NCBI RefSeq assembly: GCF_016765795.1
Contig: NZ_JAESVP010000003.1
Span: forward strand, 248,001-312,000
Origin: Fuscibacter oryzae
GTDB lineage: Bacteria; Pseudomonadota; Alphaproteobacteria; Rhodobacterales; Rhodobacteraceae
Reading direction: 5' to 3'
Length of the DNA stretch: 64,000 nt
A program made the position numbers and the translations under genes. The notes under the pieces are model-generated. The model was not told the DNA's origin and did not search any database. It saw nothing but the letters and a program-made list of their open reading frames with translations. Of this stretch, positions 36,233 to 48,741 are shown piece by piece (positions within the stretch are counted from its first letter, which is position 1; each line of letters starts with the position of its first letter).

Positions 36233-37627
36233 ATGGCAGGCCAAAGTTTTGACGTGATCGTGGTGGGCGCTGGCCCGGGCGGTTATGTGGCGGCGATCCG
36301 TGCGGCCCAGTTGGGCCAGAAGGTTGCGATCATCGAGCGCGAGAATTTGGGCGGCATCTGCCTGAACTGGGGCTGTATCCCGACCAAGGCCCTGCTGCGC
36401 AGCGCCGAGGTGTTCCATCTGATGCACCGCGCCAAGGAATTCGGGCTGAAGGTCGAAGGCGCGTCCTTTGATCTGGATGCCGTGGTCGCCCGCAGCCGCG
36501 GTGTGGCCAAGCAATTGTCGGGCGGCATTGGCCACCTGATGAAAAAGAACAAGATCACAGTGTTCATGGGGGCGGCAACGCTGCCCAAGGTGGGCGTTGT
36601 CAGCGTCAAATCCGACAAGGGCACCGAGGAGCTGACCGCCAAGTCGATCATCCTTGCCACAGGTGCGCGGGCGCGCGAATTGCCGGGGCTGGAGGCGGAC
36701 GGCGATCTGGTCTGGACCTACCGGCATGCGCTGCAACCCAAACGGATGCCGAAAAAGCTGCTGGTCATCGGTTCGGGCGCGATTGGCATCGAATTTGCCA
36801 GCTTCTTCAACACTCTGGGCGCAGATACGACCGTGGTTGAGGTGATGGACCGCGTTCTGCCGGTGGAGGATGCCGAGATCAGCACCTTTGCCAAGAAGGC
36901 CTTTGTCAAACAGGGTATGAAGATTCTGGAAAAGACCACGGTCAAAAAACTGGATCGCAGCCCCGGCAAGGTCGTGGCCCATCTGGAAGATGCCAAAGGC
37001 ACCACGACGCAGGAATTTGATACGGTGATTTCGGCTGTCGGCATCATTGGCAACGTGGAAAACCTTGGGCTGGAGGCTTTGGGCGTCAAGATCGACCGCA
37101 CCCATGTGGTGACGGATGAATTCTGCCGCACCGGCGTGCCGGGCCTTTATGCCATTGGCGACATTGCCGGCGCGCCGTGGCTGGCGCACAAGGCCAGCCA
37201 TGAAGGCGCGATGGTGGCCGAGCTGATCGCGGGCGGTCATCCGCATCCGATCAAGCCGAACAGCATCGCCGGTTGCACCTATTGCCACCCGCAGGTCGCA
37301 AGCGTGGGCTTGACCGAAGCCAAGGCCAAAGAGGCGGGCTATACGGTCAAGGTCGGTCGTTTCCCCTTTATCGGCAACGGCAAGGCGATTGCGCTGGGTG
37401 AGGCGGAAGGCATGATCAAGACGATCTTCGATGCCAAGACCGGAGAGATGCTGGGCGCCCATATGGTGGGGGCCGAGGTGACCGAGCTTATTCAAGGCTA
37501 TGTCGTCGGGCGGTCGCTGGAAACCACCGAGGAAGACCTGATGAACACGGTTTTCCCGCATCCCACGCTGTCGGAAATGATGCACGAGGCTGTTCTGGAC
37601 GCCTATGGTCGCGCGCTGCATATCTAA
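36233..37627 (+). CDS. lpdA: Dihydrolipoyl dehydrogenase (E3)
   Basis: 464-residue flavoprotein that reoxidises dihydrolipoamide for pyruvate, 2-oxoglutarate and related complexes. FAD-binding GAGPGGYVAAIRAAQLG is at about 11-27, and the redox-active disulfide is GGICLNWGCIPTKAL (C42 and C47). NAD-binding GSGAIGIEFASFF is near 180. The active-site HPHPTLSE motif near the C-terminus (TVFPHPTLSEMMHEAV) is intact. A strong AGGAGGAGACG precedes the start. No E1 or E2 genes are present in the window, so it stands alone here; the NWGC form is usual for the pyruvate dehydrogenase E3. Confidence 0.96.
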   Translation: MAGQSFDVIVVGAGPGGYVAAIRAAQLGQKVAIIERENLGGICLNWGCIPTKALLRSAEVFHLMHRAKEFGLKVEGASFDLDAVVARSRGVAKQLSGGIGHLMKKNKITVFMGAATLPKVGVVSVKSDKGTEELTAKSIILATGARARELPGLEADGDLVWTYRHALQPKRMPKKLLVIGSGAIGIEFASFFNTLGADTTVVEVMDRVLPVEDAEISTFAKKAFVKQGMKILEKTTVKKLDRSPGKVVAHLEDAKGTTTQEFDTVISAVGIIGNVENLGLEALGVKIDRTHVVTDEFCRTGVPGLYAIGDIAGAPWLAHKASHEGAMVAELIAGGHPHPIKPNSIAGCTYCHPQVASVGLTEAKAKEAGYTVKVGRFPFIGNGKAIALGEAEGMIKTIFDAKTGEMLGAHMVGAEVTELIQGYVVGRSLETTEEDLMNTVFPHPTLSEMMHEAVLDAYGRALHI

Positions 37628-37648
37628 GATGTGCTGGTTAGGCTAACC

Positions 37649-37671
37649 AAAGGGGGCTTCGGCCCCCTTTT
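37649..37671 (+). terminator. Intrinsic terminator after lpdA with UUCG tetraloop
   Basis: Stem AAAGGGGGC (37649-37657), loop TTCG and GCCCCCTTT (37662-37670) followed by T. The C(UUCG)G tetraloop makes it exceptionally stable. It lies 21 bases after the lpdA stop and before the MFS start. Confidence 0.9.
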
Positions 37672-37687
37672 GCATATCAGAGGTGTT

Positions 37688-38845
37688 ATGCGCACGGCTT
37701 TCACCATTTTTGCCATCTGGGCGGCGGGCCTTGGGGCGGCGGCGCAATTCGGCAAGATGTCGGTGGCGTTCGACGTGCTGGGGCGGGCCTATGCGGGCCA
37801 TGCCGGGGTGGGAATTGGCTTGATGGTGTCGATTGTCGGCATTGTCGGGCTGATCTTTGGCACGACGGCGGGCTTGCTGGTGGCACGGGTGGGCGCGCGG
37901 CGGGCGATGCTGGTGGCGCTGTGTCTTGGGGCGGCGGTCAGTCTGGTGCAATCGGTCTTTCCGCCTTTTCCGGTGATGATGTTCAGCCGCGTGCTGGAGG
38001 GGGCCTCTCATCTGGCGATTGTGGTCGTGGGGCCGGTGGCGATTGCGGCGGCGGCCCCACCCGCACGGCAGGCGGCGGCGATGACGCTGTGGTCCAGCTT
38101 TTTCGGGCTGACCTATGCGGTGCTGTTCTGGTTGGGGCCGGGGTTGATTGCGGCGGCGGGGCCGGGCGCCTTGTTTCAGGCCCATGCGGCATGGATGCTG
38201 GCTTGCGCCGGGGTGCTGGCGGTGCTGATGCCCGTGCCGCCCGCGCGGGTGCCTGTGGCGGGCAAGGGGGTGCTGGCCGAACATCTGGCAATCTATGCCT
38301 CGCCCTTTGTGGCGGCCCCGGCGACGGGATTTATTTGCTATACAATCACTTACGTTGCGGTTCTAACGCTGCTGCCCGGTCTGGCAAGCCCCGGCTGGGG
38401 CGGGTTCATCGGGGTGGCGATGCCCTTGGTTTCCATTGGCGTGTCGCTGACGCTGGGGGTGTGGCTGCTGGGGCGGATGCCTGCGGTCCGGCTGGTGCAG
38501 GCTGGCTTTGCGCTGGCCGCGCTGGCGGCGCTGGGGTTATGGGCCACCTGGGGGCGAGGGGCTGCCGAGGCGTGCTTTGCCCTTGCCGTGGGGGCGGCCC
38601 TGGGCATCGTGCAGGGGGCCAGTTTCGCCTCGATCCCGCAACTGAACCCGGTGGCAGAGGACCGCGCCCGCGCTGCCGGAGCCATTGCGCAATTGGGCAA
38701 TCTGGGCACCACCACGGGCACGCCGCTGCTGGCTTGGTTGGTGTCGCAGGCCGGCGCGTCCGGCCTTGCGCTGTTCGTGCTGGTATTTTCAGGCTTGGGT
38801 ATAGCAGTTCATGCGGTGCAGGCCCGTCGCCGCGCTAGCGTGTAA
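37688..38845 (+). CDS. MFS transporter
   Basis: 385-residue major facilitator family protein with about 12 hydrophobic segments. The proposed ATG at 37688 has CAGAGGTGTT upstream and lies after the lpdA terminator; the frame extends back to 37631 through the terminator and is not preferred. Loop 2-3 has GTTAGLLVARVGARRAMLVALCLG, a typical MFS signature. The C-terminal half contains NLGTTTGTPLLAWLVSQAG. The substrate is not predictable. Its last 11 bases overlap the convergent rhodanese gene. Confidence 0.85.
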   Translation: MRTAFTIFAIWAAGLGAAAQFGKMSVAFDVLGRAYAGHAGVGIGLMVSIVGIVGLIFGTTAGLLVARVGARRAMLVALCLGAAVSLVQSVFPPFPVMMFSRVLEGASHLAIVVVGPVAIAAAAPPARQAAAMTLWSSFFGLTYAVLFWLGPGLIAAAGPGALFQAHAAWMLACAGVLAVLMPVPPARVPVAGKGVLAEHLAIYASPFVAAPATGFICYTITYVAVLTLLPGLASPGWGGFIGVAMPLVSIGVSLTLGVWLLGRMPAVRLVQAGFALAALAALGLWATWGRGAAEACFALAVGAALGIVQGASFASIPQLNPVAEDRARAAGAIAQLGNLGTTTGTPLLAWLVSQAGASGLALFVLVFSGLGIAVHAVQARRRASV

Positions 38846-39188
38846 CGGGGCCGCCTGCTGCGCACCAATCGCCAAAACCGCCGATGTTATGCGCCTCATA
38901 TCCCAGACCGCGCAGAACCTCGACCGCACGACCTGCCCGACCGCCCATGGCGCAAAACACTGCCACCGGCTTTGCCGGATCAAGTCGCGCATCGTGATCG
39001 GGCGCCTTCGGATCAGCCTTCAGCGGCACCAGCGCCAGCGGGATATGCACCGCCCCCGCAGCCGTGCCAGAGCCTTGAAGCTCTGCCATCTCGCGGCAAT
39101 CAAGCAGGGTCATCTGGCCCGCCGCAGCCTTGGTAATGGCCTCGGCACAGGTCAGCGGCGGGGTGGCCTTGGCGAACGGGTTGAACAT
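38835..39188 (-). CDS. Rhodanese-like domain protein
   Basis: 117-residue single-domain rhodanese. The active-site loop is VAVFCAMGGRAGRA, with the sulfur-carrying cysteine at about residue 84; the CRE motif in LLDCREMAELQGSG and the closing NIGGFGDWCAAGGP are typical. Such proteins transfer sulfane sulfur to cyanide or thiols; the physiological acceptor is unknown. The ATG at 39188 is preceded by AAAGGATCACCCC on the minus strand. It is divergent from uvrA, and its end overlaps the MFS carrier by 11 bases. Confidence 0.9.
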   Translation of the reverse strand: MFNPFAKATPPLTCAEAITKAAAGQMTLLDCREMAELQGSGTAAGAVHIPLALVPLKADPKAPDHDARLDPAKPVAVFCAMGGRAGRAVEVLRGLGYEAHNIGGFGDWCAAGGPVTR

Positions 39189-39280
39189 GGGGTGATCCTT
39201 TGGATTGGGTTGGCAGGAATATATTCGTGAAATTGAATTTGTGAAGCCCACCCGCCAAAAAACTGCGCAACGGGATGTTT

Positions 39281-39295
39281 GTTCACTCTTGGTTC
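39281..39295 (+). promoter_or_regulatory. LexA (SOS) box upstream of uvrA
   Basis: GTTC (39281-39284), seven bases, GTTC (39292-39295): exactly the alphaproteobacterial LexA site GTTC-N7-GTTC, a direct repeat. It lies 63 bases ahead of the uvrA start, a well-known SOS gene. Confidence 0.88.
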
Positions 39296-39358
39296 ACATT
39301 TTGTGGTTGGAGACTCGGGCATTTCACCCTACATCTGGCCTTCGTGTCGGGGGTGACC

Positions 39359-42214
39359 ATGGAACAGAAGTTCATCGAGGTGCGCGGCGCGCGCGAACAT
39401 AACCTGAAGAATGTCGATGTGGACATTCCGCGCGACAAGCTGACGGTGATCACCGGGCTGTCGGGATCGGGCAAATCGTCGCTGGCGTTTGACACGATCT
39501 ATGCCGAGGGGCAGCGCCGTTATGTTGAAAGCCTGTCGGCCTATGCCCGGCAGTTTCTGGACATGGCGGGCAAGCCCGATGTGGACCATATCAGCGGCCT
39601 GTCGCCTGCGATTTCGATTGAGCAAAAGACCACCTCAAAAAACCCCCGGTCCACCGTTGGCACGGTGACCGAGATTTATGACTATCTTCGCCTGCTGTTC
39701 GCCCGCGTTGGCACGCCCTATTCGCCCGCCACCGGCCTGGCGATCACCGCGATGCAGGTGCAGGATATGGTCGATGCCGTGATGGCGATGGCAGAGGGGA
39801 CGCGCGCCTATCTGCTGGCCCCGATCGTGCGTGACCGCAAAGGCGAATACCGCAAGGAATTTCTGGAGCTGAGGAAGCAGGGCTTTCAGCGCGTCAAGGT
39901 CAACGGCACCTTCCACGATCTGGAAGACCCGCCCACGCTGGACAAGAAATTCCGCCACAACATCGATGTGGTGGTGGACCGGATCGTGGTGCGCGAAGGG
40001 CTGGAGACGCGGCTGGCCGACAGCTTCCGCACCGCGCTGAACCTCGCCGACGGGATTGCGATTATCGAGACGGCCCCGAATGAAGGGGAAGGCGAGAGGA
40101 TCACCTATTCCGAAAACTTCGCCTGCCCGGTGTCGGGCTTTACCATCCCGGAAATCGAACCGCGCCTGTTTTCGTTCAACGCCCCCTTTGGTGCCTGCCC
40201 GGCCTGCGACGGGCTGGGGGTGGAACTGTTCTTTGATGAACGGCTGGTCGTGCCTGACCAGAACCTGTCGATCACCCAAGGGGCCATAGCACCTTGGGCC
40301 AAATCGAAATCGCCCTATTTCACCCAGACGGTCGAGGCGCTGGCCAAGCATTACGGGTTCGACCGCAAGACCAAGTGGAAAGACCTGCCGGACAAGGTGA
40401 AAGACCTGTTCCTTTATGGGTCAAAGGGCGAAGAGATCGAGTTCCGCTATGACGAGGGCGGGCGCATCTATCAGGTGTCCCGCGTGTTCGAAGGCGTCAT
40501 CCCCAACATGGAACGCCGCTACCGCGAGACCGACTCGGCTTGGTCCCGCGAGGAGATGGAGCGCTATCAGAACAACCGCGCCTGCCATACCTGCAACGGC
40601 TATCGCCTGAAACCTGAGGCGCTGGCGGTGAAAATTGCCGGGCTGCATGTGGGGCAGGTGGTGCAGATGTCGATCCGCGAAAGCCATGACTGGATCGGGC
40701 AGGTGCCCGCCAGCCTTGGCCCGCAAAAGAATGAGATTGCCAGGGCCATCCTGAAGGAAATCCGCGAACGTCTTGGATTCCTTGTGAATGTCGGCCTTGA
40801 TTACCTGACGATGAGCCGGAATGCGGGCACCCTGTCGGGCGGCGAAAGCCAGCGCATCCGGCTGGCCAGCCAGATCGGATCGGGCCTGACAGGGGTGCTC
40901 TATGTGCTGGACGAACCCAGCATCGGCCTGCACCAGCGCGACAATGACCGCCTGCTGACCACGCTGAAAAACCTGCGCGATCAGGGCAATACGGTGCTTG
41001 TGGTCGAACATGACGAGGATGCGATCCGCGAGGCGGACTATGTGCTGGATATCGGCCCCGGTGCGGGTGTGCATGGCGGCCAGATCATCTCGCGCGGAAC
41101 GCCCGCCGAGATTGCCGCCGATCCGGCCAGCATCACCGGGCAATATCTGTCCGGTTCGCGCGAGATTGCTGTGCCGAAAGAGCGGCGGACTGGCAGCGGC
41201 AAGAAGCTGACCGTGGTCAAGGCCACCGGCAACAACCTGAAAGGGGTGACGGCCGATTTTCCGCTTGGCAAGTTTGTCTGCGTCACCGGCGTTTCGGGGG
41301 GCGGCAAATCGACCCTGACGATTGAAACCCTGTTCAAGACCGCCGCTACGCGCCTGAACGGCGCGCATGAAACCCCTGCGCCGTGCGAGACGATCAAGGG
41401 GTTCGAACACCTCGACAAGGTGATCGACATTGACCAGCGCGCCATTGGGCGCACCCCGCGATCAAACCCCGCCACCTATACCGGCGCCTTCGGGCCGATA
41501 CGCGACTGGTTCGCCGGTCTGCCGGAAGCAAAAGCCCGCGGCTATCAGCCCGGCCGGTTCAGCTTCAACGTCAAGGGTGGGCGGTGCGAGGCCTGTCAGG
41601 GCGATGGCGTCATCAAGATCGAGATGCACTTTCTGCCCGATGTCTATGTGACCTGCGAGACCTGCAAGGGCCACCGCTATAACCGTGAAACCTTGGAAAT
41701 CAAGTTCAAGAACAAAAGCATCGCCGACGTTCTTGAGCTGACCTGTGAAGACGCGCGCGAGTTCTTTCAGGCGGTTCCGGCGATCCGCGACAAGATGGAT
41801 GCTTTATGCGAGGTCGGCCTTGGCTACATCAAGGTCGGCCAACAGGCCACCACGCTGTCAGGGGGCGAGGCACAGCGCGTGAAGCTGTCGAAGGAACTCA
41901 GCCGCCGCGCCACGGGGCGGACGCTCTATATCCTCGATGAGCCGACCACCGGCCTGCATTTCGAGGATGTGCGCAAACTGCTGGAGGTACTGCACGCGCT
42001 GGTCGATCAGGGCAACACCGTCGTGGTGATCGAGCATAACCTTGACGTGATCAAGACTGCCGACTGGATCATCGACATCGGGCCAGAGGGCGGCGATGGC
42101 GGCGGCGAGATCGTCGCCACCGGCACGCCGGAACAGGTTGCCAGGGCCGAGCGCAGCCATACCGGGCGCTATCTGAAAGACATGCTGAAGCCGCGCCGTG
42201 TTGCGGCGGAATAG
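39359..42214 (+). CDS. uvrA: Excinuclease ABC subunit A
   Basis: 951-residue damage-recognition ATPase of nucleotide excision repair. Two ABC-type nucleotide sites are visible: Walker [15 protein letters not shown] (about 31-44) and [14 protein letters not shown], with signatures [12 protein letters not shown] and [11 protein letters not shown]. Zinc-finger cysteines appear in [20 protein letters not shown] and [19 protein letters not shown]. Length is normal (E. coli 940). The ATG at 39359 is used; the frame continues upstream to 39275 across the LexA box, which makes an earlier start unlikely. Confidence 0.97.
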   Translation: MEQKFIEVRGAREHNLKNVDVDIPRDKLTVITGLSGSGKSSLAFDTIYAEGQRRYVESLSAYARQFLDMAGKPDVDHISGLSPAISIEQKTTSKNPRSTVGTVTEIYDYLRLLFARVGTPYSPATGLAITAMQVQDMVDAVMAMAEGTRAYLLAPIVRDRKGEYRKEFLELRKQGFQRVKVNGTFHDLEDPPTLDKKFRHNIDVVVDRIVVREGLETRLADSFRTALNLADGIAIIETAPNEGEGERITYSENFACPVSGFTIPEIEPRLFSFNAPFGACPACDGLGVELFFDERLVVPDQNLSITQGAIAPWAKSKSPYFTQTVEALAKHYGFDRKTKWKDLPDKVKDLFLYGSKGEEIEFRYDEGGRIYQVSRVFEGVIPNMERRYRETDSAWSREEMERYQNNRACHTCNGYRLKPEALAVKIAGLHVGQVVQMSIRESHDWIGQVPASLGPQKNEIARAILKEIRERLGFLVNVGLDYLTMSRNAGTLSGGESQRIRLASQIGSGLTGVLYVLDEPSIGLHQRDNDRLLTTLKNLRDQGNTVLVVEHDEDAIREADYVLDIGPGAGVHGGQIISRGTPAEIAADPASITGQYLSGSREIAVPKERRTGSGKKLTVVKATGNNLKGVTADFPLGKFVCVTGVSGGGKSTLTIETLFKTAATRLNGAHETPAPCETIKGFEHLDKVIDIDQRAIGRTPRSNPATYTGAFGPIRDWFAGLPEAKARGYQPGRFSFNVKGGRCEACQGDGVIKIEMHFLPDVYVTCETCKGHRYNRETLEIKFKNKSIADVLELTCEDAREFFQAVPAIRDKMDALCEVGLGYIKVGQQATTLSGGEAQRVKLSKELSRRATGRTLYILDEPTTGLHFEDVRKLLEVLHALVDQGNTVVVIEHNLDVIKTADWIIDIGPEGGDGGGEIVATGTPEQVARAERSHTGRYLKDMLKPRRVAAE

Positions 42215-42253
42215 CGCCTTTCGCGGCGTCTTGGCATTGTGTAGGGCTGGGGC

Positions 42254-42883
42254 ATGACGCTGCTGGCCGTTCACAACCTGTCCATCGCGCGCGGCACCGT
42301 TCCGGTGCTGGAGGGCGTCAGCCTGTCGCTGGCCGCCGGGCGGGCGATGGTGCTGCGCGGGCCGAACGGTATCGGCAAGACCACGCTGCTGCGCTGCATC
42401 GCGGGGCTGCAACCGGCGCTGGAGGGCGTGATCGAGGCGGCACCCGATGCCATCGCCTATGCCGCCCATGCCGACGGCATCAAGGCCACGCTGACGGTCG
42501 CCGAGAATCTGGAATTCTGGGCCGCGATCTTTGGCACCAAGGGTATCGACCATGCCCTAGATGCGATGAACCTGCGTGACCTGCGTGACCGGCGCGGGGC
42601 GAACCTGTCGGCGGGGCAAAAGCGGCGTCTGGGGCTGGCGCGGATGCTGGTGGCGGGGCGGCCGGTCTGGGCTATGGATGAGCCGACGGTGTCGCTGGAT
42701 GCAGCCTCGGTCGCGCTGTTCGCAGCGGCGGTCTTGGGGCATCTGGCGCAGGGCGGGGCGGCGCTGATCGCCACCCATATCGATCTTGGACTGCAAGCGC
42801 AGGTGCTGGACCTGACGCCCTATCGCGCGAAGGCGCCGCAGGACGGCGGGCGCAGGGGTGCGTTTGATGAGGCCTTCACATGA
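42254..42883 (+). CDS. ccmA: Heme exporter ATPase CcmA
   Basis: 209-residue ATPase of the CcmABCDE heme-handling system of cytochrome c maturation. Walker A is [11 protein letters not shown], signature [14 protein letters not shown] and Walker [13 protein letters not shown]. With CcmB it drives release of holo-CcmE from CcmC. The length is normal. Its last four bases overlap ccmB. First gene of a tight ccmABCDG unit, about 40 bases after uvrA but without an obvious shared promoter signal. Confidence 0.94.
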   Translation: MTLLAVHNLSIARGTVPVLEGVSLSLAAGRAMVLRGPNGIGKTTLLRCIAGLQPALEGVIEAAPDAIAYAAHADGIKATLTVAENLEFWAAIFGTKGIDHALDAMNLRDLRDRRGANLSAGQKRRLGLARMLVAGRPVWAMDEPTVSLDAASVALFAAAVLGHLAQGGAALIATHIDLGLQAQVLDLTPYRAKAPQDGGRRGAFDEAFT

Positions 42884-43536
42884 TCGCCCTGTTGCTGCGC
42901 GATATCCGGCTGGCCGTGCGCGCGGGCGGCGGGTTTGGCTTTGGGCTGGCGTTTTTTCTGCTGGTCACCGTGATGGTGCCTTTTGGCGTCGGCCCGGAAC
43001 CTGCCACGCTGGCGAAAATCGCGCCCGGCATCCTGTGGGTCGGCGCGCTGCTGTCGTGCCTGCTGTCGCTGGACCGTATCTTCGCGCTGGATTTCGAAGA
43101 TGGCTCGCTGGACCTGCTGGCCACAGCCCCCATCCCGCTGGAAGGGGTGGTGGCGATCAAGGCGCTGGCGCATTGGCTGGTGACGGGGTTGCCGCTGGTG
43201 CTGGTTTCGCCCGTGCTGGGGGTGCTGATGAACCTGCCCGGCCCCGGCTATGGCTGGCTGGTCGCCTCGTTGCTGGCAGGAACGCCCGCGCTGTCGGTGA
43301 TCGGGGCTTTCGGCGCGGCGCTGACCGTGGGGTTGAAGCGGGGTGGGTTGCTGCTAAGCCTGCTGGTGCTGCCGATGTATGTGCCGACCCTGATCTTTGG
43401 GGCCGAGGTTGTGAAGCGTGGCGCGATGGGGCTTGCAACCGGAACGCCGATGGCGCTTCTTGCCGGGATCACGGCGGGGGCGGTGGCGCTGCTGCCGTTT
43501 GCGGCGGCTGCGGCAATCCGCGTCAACCTGCGCTAG
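42880..43536 (+). CDS. ccmB: Heme exporter permease CcmB
   Basis: 218-residue integral membrane partner of CcmA with six hydrophobic helices. Recognisable motifs are the start [18 protein letters not shown], the [31 protein letters not shown] segment and the C-terminal [15 protein letters not shown]. It overlaps ccmA by four bases (ATGA) and is followed by ccmC 22 bases later. Confidence 0.95.
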   Translation: MIALLLRDIRLAVRAGGGFGFGLAFFLLVTVMVPFGVGPEPATLAKIAPGILWVGALLSCLLSLDRIFALDFEDGSLDLLATAPIPLEGVVAIKALAHWLVTGLPLVLVSPVLGVLMNLPGPGYGWLVASLLAGTPALSVIGAFGAALTVGLKRGGLLLSLLVLPMYVPTLIFGAEVVKRGAMGLATGTPMALLAGITAGAVALLPFAAAAAIRVNLR

Positions 43537-43558
43537 GGGCTTCGTGCTAGGATAGGCC

Positions 43559-44287
43559 ATGTCGATCTGGGAATATGCCAACCCCAAAAAGTTCATGCAG
43601 ACGACCGAGGTGATCCTGCCTTGGGTCGCCGTTCTGGCGGTTTTGTGCCTTGTGACCGGCCTTGTCTGGGGGTTTTTCTTCACGCCCGATGCTGACCGCT
43701 TTGGCTCTACCGTCAAGATCATCTACCTGCATGTGCCGGCGGCGATGATGGCCACCTCGGCCTGGGCGATGATGCTGGTCACATCGCTGATCTGGCTGAT
43801 CCGGCGGCATCATGTGTCGGCGCTGTCGGCTAAGGCCGCTGCGCCGGTGGGGCTTTGCTTTACCGTCATCGGGCTGGTGACAGGGGCGATCTGGGGGCAG
43901 CCGATGTGGGGCACCTGGTGGGCATGGGACCCGCGGTTGACCGCGTTTCTGATATTGGCGTTGTTCTATCTGGGTTATATCGCCCTGTGGTCGGCGGTGG
44001 ATGACCCCGACACGGCGGCCGATCTGACCAGCGTTCTGTGCATCGTGGGGTCGGTATTTGCCTTCCTGTCACGCTATGCGGTGCTGTTCTGGAACCAAGG
44101 GCTGCATCAGGGGGCGAGCCTGTCGCTGGACAAGAAGGAAAACGTGTCGGACGTGTACTGGATACCGCTGCTGGTCTGCATCGCGGGGTTTGTCCTGTTG
44201 TTCATCACGCTGGTTTTCCTGCGCACCCGGACCGAGATTCGCGCCCGGCGGTTGGCGGCGCTGTTGGCGCGAGAGAGGCTGGCATGA
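43559..44287 (+). CDS. ccmC: Heme-handling protein CcmC
   Basis: 242-residue membrane protein with six helices that passes heme to CcmE. The tryptophan-rich WWD motif is visible in GQPMWGTWWAWDPRLT, and histidines expected to bind heme axially lie in the IYLHVPAA and NQGLHQGASL periplasmic loops. Length is normal. ccmD overlaps its stop by four bases. Confidence 0.96.
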   Translation: MSIWEYANPKKFMQTTEVILPWVAVLAVLCLVTGLVWGFFFTPDADRFGSTVKIIYLHVPAAMMATSAWAMMLVTSLIWLIRRHHVSALSAKAAAPVGLCFTVIGLVTGAIWGQPMWGTWWAWDPRLTAFLILALFYLGYIALWSAVDDPDTAADLTSVLCIVGSVFAFLSRYAVLFWNQGLHQGASLSLDKKENVSDVYWIPLLVCIAGFVLLFITLVFLRTRTEIRARRLAALLARERLA

Positions 44288-44442
44288 TGCCCGATCTGGG
44301 GAAATATGCGGGCGCGGTGCTGTGGTCCTATGCGGCGACCATCGCCGTGATCGTGGCGCTGGTCGCGGTCAGCCTGTGGCGCGGCGCACAAGTCAAACGC
44401 GCGCTGCGCGAGGTTGAGGAACGGCAGGGCAAGAATGGCTAA
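44284..44442 (+). CDS. ccmD: Small heme-maturation subunit CcmD
   Basis: 52-residue single-helix membrane protein. The start (MMPDLGKYAGAVLWSYAAT) matches the usual CcmD pattern of a conserved Tyr before a transmembrane helix (about 13-33), with a charged cytoplasmic tail (VKRALREVEERQGKNG). CcmD stabilises the CcmABC-CcmE complex. A second ATG three bases later is equally possible. It overlaps ccmC by four bases and ccmG by eight. Confidence 0.88.
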   Translation: MMPDLGKYAGAVLWSYAATIAVIVALVAVSLWRGAQVKRALREVEERQGKNG

Positions 44443-44971
44443 GTGGTTGATGGCAATTCCGCCGGTGTTGTTTCTGGCGCTGGCGGGCATGTTCTGGGCC
44501 GGAATGCAGCGCGAGAACGCTGGGCAGTTGCCTTCGGTTTTCGTGGGCAAGGTGGCACCGCCGCTGGGCGCGGAAACCTTGCCCGGCCTGCCCGGCGTGA
44601 CGAATGCCGACCTGACGCAAGGCAAGCTGACCGTGGTGAACTTCTGGGCCAGCTGGTGTCCGCCCTGCCGCGCCGAACACCCGACCCTGATCGCGCTGCG
44701 CGATGAGGGCGTGCGGGTGGTCGGCGTCAACATGCTGGACCGCGCCGATGATGCGCTGGGGTTCCTGAACGAACACGGCAATCCCTTTGCGGCAGTGGTG
44801 TTCGATCCGCGCGGCAAGACACGGTTGGACTGGGGGGTCACCGCGCCGCCCGAAACCTTCATCCTGCGGCCCGATGGCACGGTGGCCTATCGCTTCATCG
44901 GCCCGATGGTGGGCGATGACTATCAGCAGCGGTTTCGGCCAGAGCTGGAAAAGGCTCGCGCGGCGAACTAG
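44435..44971 (+). CDS. ccmG: Thiol-disulfide protein CcmG (DsbE)
   Basis: 178-residue membrane-anchored thioredoxin-like protein that keeps apocytochrome cysteines reduced for heme attachment. An N-terminal helix (about 3-22) anchors it in the inner membrane. The redox motif is WASWCPPCRAEHP, and the cis-proline region is VTAPPETFILRPDGTV. The ATG at 44435 lies inside the end of ccmD, so the genes are coupled. The frame extends 21 bases upstream to a less likely start. ccmF and ccmH are not nearby. Confidence 0.94.
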   Translation: MAKWLMAIPPVLFLALAGMFWAGMQRENAGQLPSVFVGKVAPPLGAETLPGLPGVTNADLTQGKLTVVNFWASWCPPCRAEHPTLIALRDEGVRVVGVNMLDRADDALGFLNEHGNPFAAVVFDPRGKTRLDWGVTAPPETFILRPDGTVAYRFIGPMVGDDYQQRFRPELEKARAAN

Positions 44972-44978
44972 ACCGTCG

Positions 44979-45119
44979 TCAGGCCATCGCGGCCAATACT
45001 GGAAACAGCATCAGCAGCACCAGAATCTCGCCCCAAGGCAGGGTCAGTGGCAGAGACGGGCGATGGGCGGGCTGATCGAAATCGGCCTGCGACAGCAGGG
45101 GCGGAAAGCGGTTGGGCAT
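44979..45119 (-). CDS. Small membrane protein (46 residues)
   Basis: Short gene on the minus strand: a good ribosome site (CCGGAGATTATC) precedes the ATG at 45119. The product has a polar start (MPNRFPPLLSQADFDQPAHR), a proline-rich turn and a C-terminal hydrophobic segment (about 29-46, WGEILVLLMLFPVLAAMA) that should span the membrane tail-anchored. It lies 69 bases downstream of the ChaC-like gene on the same strand and ends seven bases past the convergent ccmG stop. I do not recognise a family. Confidence 0.55.
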   Translation of the reverse strand: MPNRFPPLLSQADFDQPAHRPSLPLTLPWGEILVLLMLFPVLAAMA

Positions 45120-45188
45120 GATAATCTCCGGCAGGGGTGATCCGGGTGGGTTGTCCCTTTGTTCTGCCAGTGATTCTTGAACAGGCCC

Positions 45189-45899
45189 TTAATTCGTTGA
45201 CGTTTTCTCCAAGGCCTCGATTTCCTGCGCCACCAGCTTTTGCAGCCGCCACAGGCTTCGGTCGTGAATGCCATGTGCTTCCAGCGCGGCAACTGTATGC
45301 AGCACATATTCCGAATTCGGCCCGACATAGCCGCAAGCCCGCGCGATCAGCGCCGCCGTTTGCCCCTGTGTCAGTCCCCGCCGCAGGTGCAGGGCCAAAG
45401 GTGGGGCGTAAAAGGTCAGCGCAGTCAGCTGGCCTTCTGCCGTTTCCACAACCAGCCAGCGGCGAGAGGGCAGCAGCTCCAGATAGGGCGTTTCGCGGGT
45501 GATCAGGGCGATCAGGGCGGCGCGTTCCTCTCCCGCTGCCACCTGTAACGCCAACCCCCGGCAGTGGCCGCCGGGCATCAGCGCCATCATCAGGCCCGGC
45601 GCCTCCGGTGTGCCGCGCCAGCTTGTCAGTCCGATGGTAAAGGCGCGGTGCCAGCCAGGCGCGTCGCAGGGCAGGGTGCGGACAGGGGTGAACTCTGGCT
45701 TCCAGATCAGCGAGCCATAGGCGAACACCCAAAGGGGGCCGGCGGGCCGTTCGGCCAGCAGCACATCGGCGGCCTCGGCAATGGCGGTATCGTCCAGCCG
45801 GGTCCAGCCGCGCAGGTCGGCGGAGTCGGGATCAAACACCACCTCGCGCCGCGTTCGGGCGACATGGGCTTCGGTCAGGGTCATGCGGCGCTGCGGCAT
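45189..45899 (-). CDS. ChaC-type gamma-glutamylcyclotransferase
   Basis: 236-residue enzyme that cleaves glutathione to 5-oxoproline and cysteinylglycine. The diagnostic substrate-binding motif near the start of the domain is VFAYGSLIWKPEF (about 58-70), and the catalytic glutamate falls in the TRETPYLELLPSRR region. The C-terminal AACGYVGPNSEYVLHT-type segment (RACGYVGPNSEYVLHTV) fits the ChaC group. Start is uncertain: an ATG 15 bases downstream (MTLTEAH) is equally plausible as neither has a clear ribosome site. Confidence 0.87.
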   Translation of the reverse strand: MPQRRMTLTEAHVARTRREVVFDPDSADLRGWTRLDDTAIAEAADVLLAERPAGPLWVFAYGSLIWKPEFTPVRTLPCDAPGWHRAFTIGLTSWRGTPEAPGLMMALMPGGHCRGLALQVAAGEERAALIALITRETPYLELLPSRRWLVVETAEGQLTALTFYAPPLALHLRRGLTQGQTAALIARACGYVGPNSEYVLHTVAALEAHGIHDRSLWRLQKLVAQEIEALEKTSTN

Positions 45900-45943
45900 G
45901 GGCGGAATTGGCCACGGGGTTGCGGCAGCGTCAAGCCAAATGC

Positions 45944-45971
45944 AAAACGCCGCCCCGAAGGGCGGCGTTTT
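45944..45971 (-). terminator. Intrinsic terminator downstream of acnA
   Basis: Perfect 12-base stem AAAACGCCGCCC (45944-45955) and GGGCGGCGTTTT (45960-45971), loop CGAA (UUCG on the acnA strand). Located 17 bases after the acnA stop, in front of the ChaC gene. Confidence 0.92.
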
Positions 45972-45987
45972 GGCAAGGTTTCAGGCC

Positions 45988-48741
<2,754 letters not shown>

